36,262 nucleotides of DNA from Chitinophagaceae bacterium (GTDB lineage Bacteria; Bacteroidota; Bacteroidia; Chitinophagales; Chitinophagaceae): NCBI GenBank assembly GCA_947451935.1, contig CANGBH010000021.1:1-36262 (forward strand). The letters are read 5' to 3'. Positions 26,883 to 34,669 of the stretch are shown one piece after another. The notes beneath the pieces were generated by a model. The model had not been told where the DNA came from, made no database searches, and worked only from the letters and a program-made list of their open reading frames with translations. Each line of letters starts with the position of its first letter. Within the stretch, counting starts at the first letter, position 1. Made by a program: the position numbers and the translations under genes.

Positions 26883-27426
26883 TAGTACTTATGCAGTTGT
26901 TTTGGTTTTTAAAAATTGGGGGCTGATCTTAAAGAAAATGAAAGTTGAAATAATCCCGAAAGCAATCTCTTCAATATCCTCTAAATATAAACTATTATTT
27001 CTTCTCTACCCTTTAAATCTTATCTAAAAAACTCTTTTTTTTGTGTAGCTAAAAAACAAGCCGATTAAATAAGTCAGACGGCGAATATATCGTCTGTTAA
27101 CAAATAAAAAAATTTTTTATTCTAGATTTTTTTTGGGGGGCACTGTTCACTGAAAAAATCGTCAAACCAAGCCGGATTTTCACGAAAAATCTCAGCAAAA
27201 TCAGAAAAAAAGTTTAGCATTTTTTATTTTTTTCAATAAAATTAGTTAATCAAACTAGCTAATCACTAGCAATCAGCTAAAACAGGCTTGTCAAATAGAA
27301 CTCCTGCCTAACCCGTTTAGACCATTTTGATTATGGCAATAACCTAGAACTGCCACCTAATTTTGTAGAGAAGGATTTTTTTTAACTCTTGAATTTATTG
27401 ATACCTTCGTTCAAATACATCAAGCT
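26883..27426. other. non-coding region between dnaA and the DUF3127 gene
   Basis: 544 bp, very AT-rich. It contains a hairpin CAGACG-N10-CGTCTG (27075-27096), an AT inverted repeat AATAAAAAA-A-TTTTTTATT (about 27103-27121), a T8G6 tract (27127-27140), a GATTTT-N5-AAAATC hairpin (27175-27191) and three imperfect 10-12 bp direct repeats of the CTAGCTAATCA type (27243-27275). No consensus DnaA box (TTATNCACA) was found on either strand. The promoters for the divergent genes must lie here. Confidence 0.6.
27402..27409 (+). promoter_or_regulatory. candidate -7 element for the DUF3127 gene
   Basis: TACCTTCG is one mismatch from TAnnTTTG and lies 17 bp before the ATG; TTTT occurs 19 bp upstream in place of TTTG. 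Tentative. Confidence 0.35.
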
Positions 27427-27807
27427 ATGGGATTCGATCTTACTGGAAAATTGGTTGCTAAATTTGAAACCATCCAACGCAGTGCCACATTCAAAACACG
27501 TGAATTTGTTGTTGAAACAAATGAAGATATCAATGGACGCACCATTACCAACTTTGTAAAGTTTCAGTCTGTCCAAGACAGAACAACCATAATCGACCGA
27601 TTCAATATAGGCGACACCATAAAAGTTCACTTCAATATCAAAGGAAGCAAGTGGGATAAAAACGGACAAACCAATTATATCACTAACCTTGATGCATGGA
27701 GAATTGAAAATATTGCCATGGGCACAGGTGGTGGCATAGAAGCTCCCCCAGCATTCTCTCCTGATCCTGAAAGCCAACATGGCGTTGCAGACGACTTGCC
27801 TTTTTAA
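27427..27807 (+). CDS. DUF3127 protein, OB-fold-like with SSB-type acidic tip
   Basis: A 126-residue protein of the DUF3127 family, which is common in Bacteroidota. Residues 1-95 form a strand-rich, OB-like domain: FDLTGKLVAKFETIQRS, then REFVVETNEDINGRTITNFVKFQ, then IDRFNIGDTIKVHFNIKGSKW. A flexible Gly/Pro tail (about 98-120) ends in ADDLPF. That ending closely resembles the acidic C-terminal tip of single-stranded DNA-binding protein (DDIPF), which docks repair and replication partners. This suggests, but does not prove, a role at single-stranded DNA. It is divergent from dnaA and lies 18 bp before the FAD-dependent oxidoreductase gene, probably in one operon. Confidence 0.9.
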   Translation: MGFDLTGKLVAKFETIQRSATFKTREFVVETNEDINGRTITNFVKFQSVQDRTTIIDRFNIGDTIKVHFNIKGSKWDKNGQTNYITNLDAWRIENIAMGTGGGIEAPPAFSPDPESQHGVADDLPF

Positions 27808-27825
27808 GCCAAAATTCCAACGTCT

Positions 27826-29433
27826 ATGCAGCAAGAGATCAATTTGCAACTTTCTCCGAAAGATGCCTCGAACCCTGCTGCGATTTCATTGGCCATAGCG
27901 GAATACCTTGGCAAAAAAACAACAGCGGTTACCGGTTTCCACTGCTTAAAAAAATCAATAGACGCTAGAAAAAGTACTGTATTAATCAACATGAAGGTCA
28001 ATGCCTTCATAGATGAACCTTTTTATACTATACCCAAAGCTGAATTTCATTTTCAAGACGTTCACCAGGCACAAAAAAAAACAATTATTGTTGGGGCCGG
28101 TCCAGCCGGACTATTTGCAGCACTAAAACTCATTGAACGAGGCATTAAACCAATCATCTTAGAAAGAGGGAAAGATGTTCGAGACAGAAGAAGGGACCTA
28201 GCTGTCTTGAACAAAGAAGGGATTTTAAATGAAGACAGTAACTACTGCTTTGGTGAGGGAGGTGCAGGCACTTATAGCGACGGCAAACTATACACTAGAA
28301 GTAGCAAAAGGGGGAATGTAGTCGAAATCCTACAATTGCTAGTTCACTTTGGTGCTGATGAAAATATCCTTTACACCGCCCACCCTCATATTGGAACAAA
28401 TAAACTCCCGAAGATCATTCAACAGATGCGTGAGCAGATCATCACTTCTGGAGGAGAAGTCCACTTCAACGAACGCGTCACAGATCTAGAAATCAAAAAC
28501 AAACGAATTTCAACAGTAGTATGTCAATCCGGAAACAAGTGGGATGCTGATGACCTGATACTCGCTACAGGACACTCTGCGAAGGACATCTATCAACTAT
28601 TATATAGAAAAGATATCTTGATAGAATCAAAGCCTTTTGCTTTGGGGGTGAGAATTGAACACTCACAATCTTTAATCGATACTATCCAGTACCATTGCCC
28701 AACCAACCAACCAAGAAATGAATTTCTTCCGCCAGCTTCATATCAATTGGTTGAGCAAGTAAATAACAGAGGAGTTTTTTCATTTTGCATGTGCCCTGGG
28801 GGTATCATTGCCACCGCATCCACTTCTCAACAAGAATTGGTAGTCAATGGATGGAGCCCCTCAAAACGAAATAATCCATACGCAAACTCTGGGATGGTAG
28901 TACAGATTAATTTGAATGATGCTGAACTACATCATTTAGGAAGCAATCATGAGATAGGCAAGATCCATTCCAAAAAGAATGAACCAAACCCATTTAGCTT
29001 ACACGACTTACAAGAATCAATTGAACGCAAAGCCTACCAAGCTGGAGGTGGATTATTTATTGCGCCTGCTCAACGCATGACGGATTTTGTAAACAAAAAA
29101 CACTCCACCACACTCCCCGAAAACTCTTACCTCCGGGGCGTAAACTCAGTAAAGCTAGATGAAGTGTTGCCATCATTTATATATGAATCATTGCAGCAAG
29201 CGCTGAAAGCCTTTGGGAAAAAAATGCGAGGCTATTTTACAGAAGAAGCGATTATTGTTGCTCCAGAAAGCCGCACTTCATCCCCCATTAAAATACCAAG
29301 AGACTCAGAAACACTAAGACACCCCCAAATCACAAATTTATTTCCATGTGCAGAAGGAGCAGGTTATGCAGGAGGAATTGTGAGTGCGGCCATGGATGGA
29401 CAAGCCGTTGCAATGAAATTAAGTGAAACGTAA
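27826..29433 (+). CDS. FAD-dependent oxidoreductase, COG2509 family
   Basis: A 535-residue uncharacterised FAD-dependent dehydrogenase. A small N-terminal domain of about 80 residues (ISLAIAEYLGKKTTAVTGFHCLKKSID), characteristic of COG2509, precedes the dinucleotide-binding motif IIVGAGPAGLFAALKL (G90, G92, G95) and the FAD-ribose acid in IILERGKDV. Family motifs follow: NYCFGEGGAGTYSDGKLYTR, the second nucleotide segment LILATGHSAKD, PFALGVRIEHSQ, and the C-terminal FPCAEGAGYAGGIVSAAMDG that closes the FAD site. No signal peptide. The reaction is unknown. The gene starts 18 bp after the DUF3127 gene, so both are likely expressed together. Confidence 0.93.
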   Translation: MQQEINLQLSPKDASNPAAISLAIAEYLGKKTTAVTGFHCLKKSIDARKSTVLINMKVNAFIDEPFYTIPKAEFHFQDVHQAQKKTIIVGAGPAGLFAALKLIERGIKPIILERGKDVRDRRRDLAVLNKEGILNEDSNYCFGEGGAGTYSDGKLYTRSSKRGNVVEILQLLVHFGADENILYTAHPHIGTNKLPKIIQQMREQIITSGGEVHFNERVTDLEIKNKRISTVVCQSGNKWDADDLILATGHSAKDIYQLLYRKDILIESKPFALGVRIEHSQSLIDTIQYHCPTNQPRNEFLPPASYQLVEQVNNRGVFSFCMCPGGIIATASTSQQELVVNGWSPSKRNNPYANSGMVVQINLNDAELHHLGSNHEIGKIHSKKNEPNPFSLHDLQESIERKAYQAGGGLFIAPAQRMTDFVNKKHSTTLPENSYLRGVNSVKLDEVLPSFIYESLQQALKAFGKKMRGYFTEEAIIVAPESRTSSPIKIPRDSETLRHPQITNLFPCAEGAGYAGGIVSAAMDGQAVAMKLSET

Positions 29434-29516
29434 ATCAACTATTTAACTTCGCCATTCATCATTATTTTCATCTACGTACAACTTTTACCCGTAATTTTTC
29501 ATCTGCAATCACAATT

Positions 29517-30449
29517 ATGGAACCCATTATAGAAGTTACATCGCTTAAGAAATATTTTGCTGGACAAAAAGCTGTAGAGAACATAAGCTTCTCTATAAAC
29601 AAAGGCTCCGTCTTCGGATTACTAGGCCCCAATGGAGCCGGTAAAACCACACTTCTTCGGATGATTACGGGCATATTTTTCCCAGATGAAGGAACCATTA
29701 CCCTTAACGGGAAAAAATTTGATCCACTACACGATAATCCGTTGATTGGCTATATGCCTGAGGAAAGAGGGCTATATAAAAAAATGAAAATAGGCGAGCA
29801 AGTGCTCTACTTAGCCCAATTGAAAGGCTTATCAAAAAAAGAGGCACTGGAAAATACCAAGAATTGGTTCATCAAGTTTCAAATGGAATCTTGGTGGAAT
29901 AAAAAAGTAGAAGACCTGAGCAAGGGGATGAGCCAAAAACTACAATTCGTTACAACAGTTGTACACAATCCCAAACTCATCATTTTAGATGAGCCATTTA
30001 GTGGACTAGACCCCGTGAATGCCAACCTCATTAAAGATGAAATATTTAGACTCGCACATGAAGGGGCAACTATCATCTTCAGTACTCACCGCATGGAACA
30101 AGTCGAAGAAATTTGCGACCATATCATCTTAGTCAACAAAGGAGAAAAAATTCTTGACGGCACTGTTGAGAATATCAAACAGGATTTTAAAGAAAATATT
30201 TTCGAGGTTGAATTTGACCAAAAAATATTGCCAGAACATACGGCCATTCACCTTTTTGATGTTATCAACGCGAAAGAAAAAAGTGTAACCATTCGAAAGA
30301 ATGCAGATTTTTCAAACAATGATATCATCAGTTACTTCATTCACAAAGGATTAAACATCCATTCCTTTAATGAAATTCTACCCACCATCAATGATATTTT
30401 CATAAAACTGGTACAGGGTAGTCCAGAAGCAAGGCAATTTCAACCATAA
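29517..30449 (+). CDS. ABC transporter ATP-binding protein, NatA-like
   Basis: A 310-residue ATPase of an ABC-2 type exporter. Walker A is GPNGAGKT (37-44), the signature LSKGM (133-137) deviates from LSGGQ as in NatA-type proteins, Walker B is LIILDEP (153-159), and the H-loop lies in FSTHRMEQ. A C-terminal extension of about 90 residues (DFKENIFEVEFDQKILPEHTA...) is usual for this group. The permease partner follows after 20 bp. NatAB systems were described as Na+ exporters, but most relatives have unknown substrates. Confidence 0.93.
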   Translation: MEPIIEVTSLKKYFAGQKAVENISFSINKGSVFGLLGPNGAGKTTLLRMITGIFFPDEGTITLNGKKFDPLHDNPLIGYMPEERGLYKKMKIGEQVLYLAQLKGLSKKEALENTKNWFIKFQMESWWNKKVEDLSKGMSQKLQFVTTVVHNPKLIILDEPFSGLDPVNANLIKDEIFRLAHEGATIIFSTHRMEQVEEICDHIILVNKGEKILDGTVENIKQDFKENIFEVEFDQKILPEHTAIHLFDVINAKEKSVTIRKNADFSNNDIISYFIHKGLNIHSFNEILPTINDIFIKLVQGSPEARQFQP

Positions 30450-30469
30450 CATCCGTCAAAATTTTATTT

Positions 30470-31801
30470 ATGCATAAGGTCGGCCTCATTATAAAAAGAG
30501 AATATACAACCAGGGTTAGCAATAAACGATTCATCCTTACTACTTTCTTAATTCCTGTTGTATTCATTCTGTTCATTGCGGGTTCAGTATACTTCGCTAC
30601 TAGTTCAAAAGAACAACTAACAGTAGCCGTTGCAAATGACCCTGGCTTCTTAAAATCCAATTTAAAAAGTGACTCAGGAAATGTCACATTCTCTTTTGCC
30701 GAAAATATTGATAGCCTAAATTATAAAGCAAAGAAGATTGATGCTATTCTCTATACAAGCGTTGTAAATGGAACTTTAGTGAGCAATCTGCATTCTGAAA
30801 AACAGATCGGCTTTGAAGCAACAAAATATATTGAAAGACAACTCAACAAAGCCGTTGAAAATAATATGCTTCAGGAAAGTGGAATTAATAAATCAACACT
30901 CGATTCGATCTCAAATGCATCAGAAGACAACGTGACGCTGACCAACATGGTGGAAGATGGTAAAGGAAAATCAAAAGAAGCAAACACGGGAATAGCCTAC
31001 GCCATTGGATTTGGCAGTGGATTCCTTATCTACATGACCATGTTTATTTTCGGTGCGATGGTGATGCGCGGTGTTGCTGAAGAAAAAACAAACCGTATTG
31101 CTGAAGTGATTGTTTCATCCTGCAAACCTTTTGAATTGATGCTAGGCAAGATAATTGGTATTGCCGGAGTAGGCCTTACTCAACTATTATTATGGATACT
31201 GCTTATGGCGGTGCTATCTAGCTCTCTGTCTATATTCATTCCTGCAGAAACATACCAACAGTTTCAACACGCACAGCAAGGTCAGGATGTACTCAATACG
31301 GCTACCGGCAATCCGATGGCCATTAAAATATTGCAAGCCAAAGCAGACTTCATCGATGGTGTAAATTGGTTCATGGTTATTGGATGTTTCCTTTTTTATT
31401 TTCTTGGAGGATACTTGTTTTATGCTTCCCTATTTGCTGCTATTGGAAGTGTAATCAATGAAGACCCTCAAGAAGCACAGGCGCTAATGCTCCCAATAAC
31501 CATGCCTATTATCTTTTCGTTTGTAATATTAAATAGTGTCCTAAGTAATCCCGGAAGCAATATGGCTGTATGGACTAGCATCATTCCATTCACATCACCA
31601 ATTATCATGATGGGTCGAATTCCTTTTGGCGTCCCAGGTACAGTACCCTATTGGCAACTAGCTGCCTCTATGCTAAGCCTTATTGGAGGATTCATGCTAA
31701 CCACATGGCTTGCTGGCAAGATATACAGAACAGGCATATTGATGTACGGGAAAAAAGTAACCTGGAAAGAAATGATCACCTGGACCTTCAGAAAAAATTA
31801 G
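30470..31801 (+). CDS. ABC-2 type transporter permease, NatB-like
   Basis: A 443-residue membrane subunit. One N-terminal helix (FILTTFLIPVVFILFIAGSVYF) is followed by an extracytoplasmic domain of about 130 residues. Five or so further helices come after residue 180 (GFGSGFLIYMTMFIFGAMVMRG, then GIAGVGLTQLLLWILLMAVL, then a C-terminal group). The cytoplasmic segment RGVAEEKTNRIAEVIVSSCKPFELMLGK is the conserved coupling region of the NatB/ABC2_membrane_3 family. It pairs with the ATPase 20 bp upstream, forming one exporter. Confidence 0.92.
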   Translation: MHKVGLIIKREYTTRVSNKRFILTTFLIPVVFILFIAGSVYFATSSKEQLTVAVANDPGFLKSNLKSDSGNVTFSFAENIDSLNYKAKKIDAILYTSVVNGTLVSNLHSEKQIGFEATKYIERQLNKAVENNMLQESGINKSTLDSISNASEDNVTLTNMVEDGKGKSKEANTGIAYAIGFGSGFLIYMTMFIFGAMVMRGVAEEKTNRIAEVIVSSCKPFELMLGKIIGIAGVGLTQLLLWILLMAVLSSSLSIFIPAETYQQFQHAQQGQDVLNTATGNPMAIKILQAKADFIDGVNWFMVIGCFLFYFLGGYLFYASLFAAIGSVINEDPQEAQALMLPITMPIIFSFVILNSVLSNPGSNMAVWTSIIPFTSPIIMMGRIPFGVPGTVPYWQLAASMLSLIGGFMLTTWLAGKIYRTGILMYGKKVTWKEMITWTFRKN

Positions 31802-31854
31802 TCAAATCGGTCAACGTTTAAACATTGGCATAATATTTGACGTAATCTTGCTAT

Positions 31855-33624
31855 ATGAAAATCCTCATTAGCTACCTTAAGCCATATAAATGGCTAGTTA
31901 TCCTTACGATGGTACTAGCCTCTATCAATACCGTCTTTTCACTTATAGACCCGATTATCTTTGGGAAGATTATAAAACTTGCTCAAGACACTAATAATCT
32001 CCAAGAGGCAGGAAAACCCTCTTTATGGAGTGACTTTCTAAAAGCAGTTGTTGTATTGCTTTGCCTATCTATGGGAACAGCAATGATGAGTAGAATTGCT
32101 AAAAACTTTCAAGACTACTTTGCAAACGTTGTCATACAAAAATTTGGAGCACGCATTTTTACAGAAGGATTGCAACATGCGATGAAGCTCCCTTATCAAG
32201 AGTTCGAGGATCAACGCAGTGGAGAAACCTTGAGTATCTTAACTAAGGTTAGGACCGATACAGAAAAATTCATCAATTATTTTCTTAATGCGCTTTTCGC
32301 CATTTTAGTTGGCATCACATTTGTATTCATTTATGCTTCACTATACATACACTGGTCGGTTCCTATTGCCTATGTGGGTGGAATTTTATTTCTTTCTCTT
32401 ATTACCAATGTATTGAGTAAGAAATTAAAAAGCATTCAAAAATCTATCGTTAGTCAAACCACCTCGCTTGCAGGCACTACCACTGAAAGTTTGCGCAACA
32501 TTGAATTGGTTAAAAGCCTTGGATTAACCCAACAAGAGGTGAAACGACTGAATGCAGACACATACAAGATTTTAACCTTAGAACTCACCAAGGTTAAACG
32601 AATCAGAAGCATTAGCTTTTTGCAAGGAACCATGGTAAACACTTTGAGGCAAGTAATTCTATTTCTTTTGATGTGGTTGATTTTTAAAGACAAGATGCAA
32701 CCGCATGAAATGGTTACGATGCAATTTTTTTCCTTCTTTATCTTTGGCCCACTTCAGGAGATCGGAAATATTATTCTTTCGTATCGTGAGGCAGAAGCCT
32801 CAATTGGTAACTACCATAGGTTAATGGAAAAAGAACCAGAGAAAGCACCCGATAATCCTGTGCCACTAGGAGATATTGAAACCCTACAATTCAATAAAGT
32901 TGGTTTTCAACACATCACTGCAAAGCAGAAAGCAATAGACAATATCAACTTTAGTGTTTCAAGAGGTGAAACAATTGCCTTTGTTGGGCCATCAGGTTCT
33001 GGGAAAACAACCTTAATGAAATTATTAGTTGGGCTATATAGACCACAAGAAGGAAATATTTTATACAATGGTCTTGATGAAAATGAAATAAACTTTGAAG
33101 ACCTCAGAAAACAAATTGGATTTGTAACCCAAGACACACAATTGTTTTCGGGAACTATAAAAGAAAATTTATTATTCGTTAACCCCACTGCAACTGACAG
33201 TGAGCTAAACGATGCGTTGAATAAATCTTCCTGCTTTAATTTATTAAACAGAGCAGACCAAGGACTCAATACCGTTATTGGAGAAGGTGGCTTGAAACTG
33301 TCAGGGGGAGAAAAGCAACGGATATCCATTGCAAGAGCATTATTAAGAAGTCCGCGCGTACTCTTATTTGATGAGGCCACATCAGCACTTGATTCCATAA
33401 CAGAAGAAGAAATAACAGATACCATTAGAGAAATCTCTTCTAGAAGGGAACAAATAACCCTATTGATTGCGCATAGACTTTCCACCATCATGCATGCTGA
33501 TAAAATATATGTACTTGAGAAAGGCGAAATCGTTGAAACGGGATCACACAATCAACTACTGGATGAAAAAGGACTTTACTATGCCATGTGGAGGCAACAA
33601 ATCGGTGAACGAAAGAAGTCTTAA
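31855..33624 (+). CDS. ABC transporter with fused membrane and ATP-binding domains, MsbA/multidrug type
   Basis: A 589-residue half-transporter expected to work as a homodimeric exporter of lipids or drugs. Six transmembrane helices occupy residues 1-310, with the type-I exporter intracellular loops (LPYQEFEDQRSGETLSILTKVRTD). The nucleotide-binding domain has Walker A GPSGSGKT (378-385), Q-loop VTQDTQLFSG, signature LSGGE (482-486), Walker B LLFDEATSALD from about 503, and H-loop AHRLST (539-541). It is 53 bp behind the NatB-like gene; an inverted repeat GTCAAAT/ATTTGAC (31801-31807, 31835-31841) lies in the gap. Whether it is the lipid A flippase cannot be told from sequence. Confidence 0.93.
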   Translation: MKILISYLKPYKWLVILTMVLASINTVFSLIDPIIFGKIIKLAQDTNNLQEAGKPSLWSDFLKAVVVLLCLSMGTAMMSRIAKNFQDYFANVVIQKFGARIFTEGLQHAMKLPYQEFEDQRSGETLSILTKVRTDTEKFINYFLNALFAILVGITFVFIYASLYIHWSVPIAYVGGILFLSLITNVLSKKLKSIQKSIVSQTTSLAGTTTESLRNIELVKSLGLTQQEVKRLNADTYKILTLELTKVKRIRSISFLQGTMVNTLRQVILFLLMWLIFKDKMQPHEMVTMQFFSFFIFGPLQEIGNIILSYREAEASIGNYHRLMEKEPEKAPDNPVPLGDIETLQFNKVGFQHITAKQKAIDNINFSVSRGETIAFVGPSGSGKTTLMKLLVGLYRPQEGNILYNGLDENEINFEDLRKQIGFVTQDTQLFSGTIKENLLFVNPTATDSELNDALNKSSCFNLLNRADQGLNTVIGEGGLKLSGGEKQRISIARALLRSPRVLLFDEATSALDSITEEEITDTIREISSRREQITLLIAHRLSTIMHADKIYVLEKGEIVETGSHNQLLDEKGLYYAMWRQQIGERKKS

Positions 33625-33625
33625 T

Positions 33626-33646
33626 AGCGAATCAAAGTTCGCTTTT
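33626..33646 (+). terminator. short terminator behind the MsbA-like gene
   Basis: AGCGAA (33626-33631) pairs with TTCGCT (33638-33643) over a 6-nt loop, followed by TTT (33644-33646; the run is TTTT counting the last base of the stem). It overlaps the 3' end of the convergent DUF2721 gene. Confidence 0.55.
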
Positions 33647-34096
33647 GACATCATCCTCTTCCTCTTTAAAATGAAGCACTCGATCTAGCACACTATGTGC
33701 AGATAATTCTTCCACCTCACTTAAGAGCACCTTAAGCGCAGATGTACTCTGGAAAATTTCAATCAAAGAAAAAATCAATGAAACCAATAATGACATTAAG
33801 CTAACAGCAAATAAAAAATTTGCTAACTCTGTCCATGCATTATAAATACAATACATGCAGATTACACAGAGTAAAAAACTGAATACGCCAGCGCCCTGCA
33901 TCATTCGGATATAGTTCAATCGCTTTCGTAAACTTTTTATCTGAAGTATGAGGTTAGCTTTGTTTTGAACCCGATTATAATCATCGAACAACTTTCTAAC
34001 TAAACTAGTAATAGCCAAAAACCGGTTGGTATAGGCCAACAGCAACAAACTAATTGCAGGAAAAAGTAATGCTGGAGTAGTAATTGAAATTTCCAT
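33632..34096 (-). CDS. DUF2721 family membrane protein
   Basis: A 154-residue integral membrane protein. A first hydrophobic segment is at about 8-27 (LLFPAISLLLLAYTNRFLAI). A cytoplasmic helical stretch with the DUF2721-type LRKRLNYIRMMQGAGVFSFLLC follows, then two closely spaced helices (about 70-90 and 93-115) and an acidic C-terminal tail. Length is typical. Function unknown for the whole family. It converges on the MsbA-like gene with only 7 bp between the stops and is 27 bp downstream of the lipoprotein gene. Confidence 0.88.
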   Translation of the reverse strand: MEISITTPALLFPAISLLLLAYTNRFLAITSLVRKLFDDYNRVQNKANLILQIKSLRKRLNYIRMMQGAGVFSFLLCVICMYCIYNAWTELANFLFAVSLMSLLVSLIFSLIEIFQSTSALKVLLSEVEELSAHSVLDRVLHFKEEEDDVKSEL

Positions 34097-34123
34097 AGTA
34101 CTACAAAGCTAATAAAGAAATTA

Positions 34124-34660
34124 TTATTGAATACTGACCTTGAAATCCAAGGCTAAGTCTGTATCACCAACAGTTACAAAATCATTCGCTTTCTTGTATC
34201 CAGGTTTATGCTTTAACGTAATTACTACGTTCCCCTTCCCTTGAGACTGAGTGGTCCATGTTGAATGAAGTCCAAATGGAAGTTGCGCTTGATCAAGGTC
34301 AAGATCCCGAATAACCAACCCATTTAGGGTAGATTGAAAATAAAATTGATGATCAGCAGATTCATCAGAAATTTCTGCTGATACATTGGTTATAGGAGTG
34401 GTACTCTCATTCAACAACTCCAACTCACATTGGTAAATTGTATTTGGAGATAATACGATTTCATCAAAACGTAGAGGAACATTACCCCCTTCACCATCAG
34501 GGTCATTGAATTCAAACACATGCTCATCACCAGAAATTGTTTCAGTCAACTTAACCCGAACAGTAGTAATCAATTCTCCTTCATTGGGATCCACTGGATT
34601 TTTTATACACGAAATCCCTGAAAAAAGGAGCATTAAAAAAAGTAACATGGTGTATTTCAT
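34124..34660 (-). CDS. small lipoprotein accompanying a TonB receptor
   Basis: A 178-residue lipoprotein with lipobox FSGISC (Cys18). The mature part resembles a family of short Bacteroidota lipoproteins regularly found beside TonB receptors. It has a TTVRVKLTE strand, the acidic DPDGEGGNVP segment, IVLSPNTIYQCELELLNE, an acidic/His stretch ISDESADHQFYF and a C-terminal beta sheet (GNVVITLKHKPG, LALDFKVSIQ). The acidic and His residues might bind a metal, but this is speculation. The gene follows the receptor gene by 9 bp, so the products likely act together at the outer membrane. Confidence 0.75.
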   Translation of the reverse strand: MKYTMLLFLMLLFSGISCIKNPVDPNEGELITTVRVKLTETISGDEHVFEFNDPDGEGGNVPLRFDEIVLSPNTIYQCELELLNESTTPITNVSAEISDESADHQFYFQSTLNGLVIRDLDLDQAQLPFGLHSTWTTQSQGKGNVVITLKHKPGYKKANDFVTVGDTDLALDFKVSIQ

Positions 34661-34669
34661 GTCGAATTT

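Noticed and set aside
26883-27426. Replication origin next to dnaA
   Set aside because: AT-rich with repeats, but no TTATNCACA-type DnaA boxes were found on either strand.
31801-31841. Inverted repeat GTCAAAT...ATTTGAC before the MsbA-like gene as an operator
   Set aside because: Seven-base arms with a 27-bp spacer in AT-rich DNA are likely by chance.
32907-33551. 214-codon minus-strand open frame
   Set aside because: It is antisense to the nucleotide-binding domain of the MsbA-like gene; low-complexity Ser-rich shadow with no family features.
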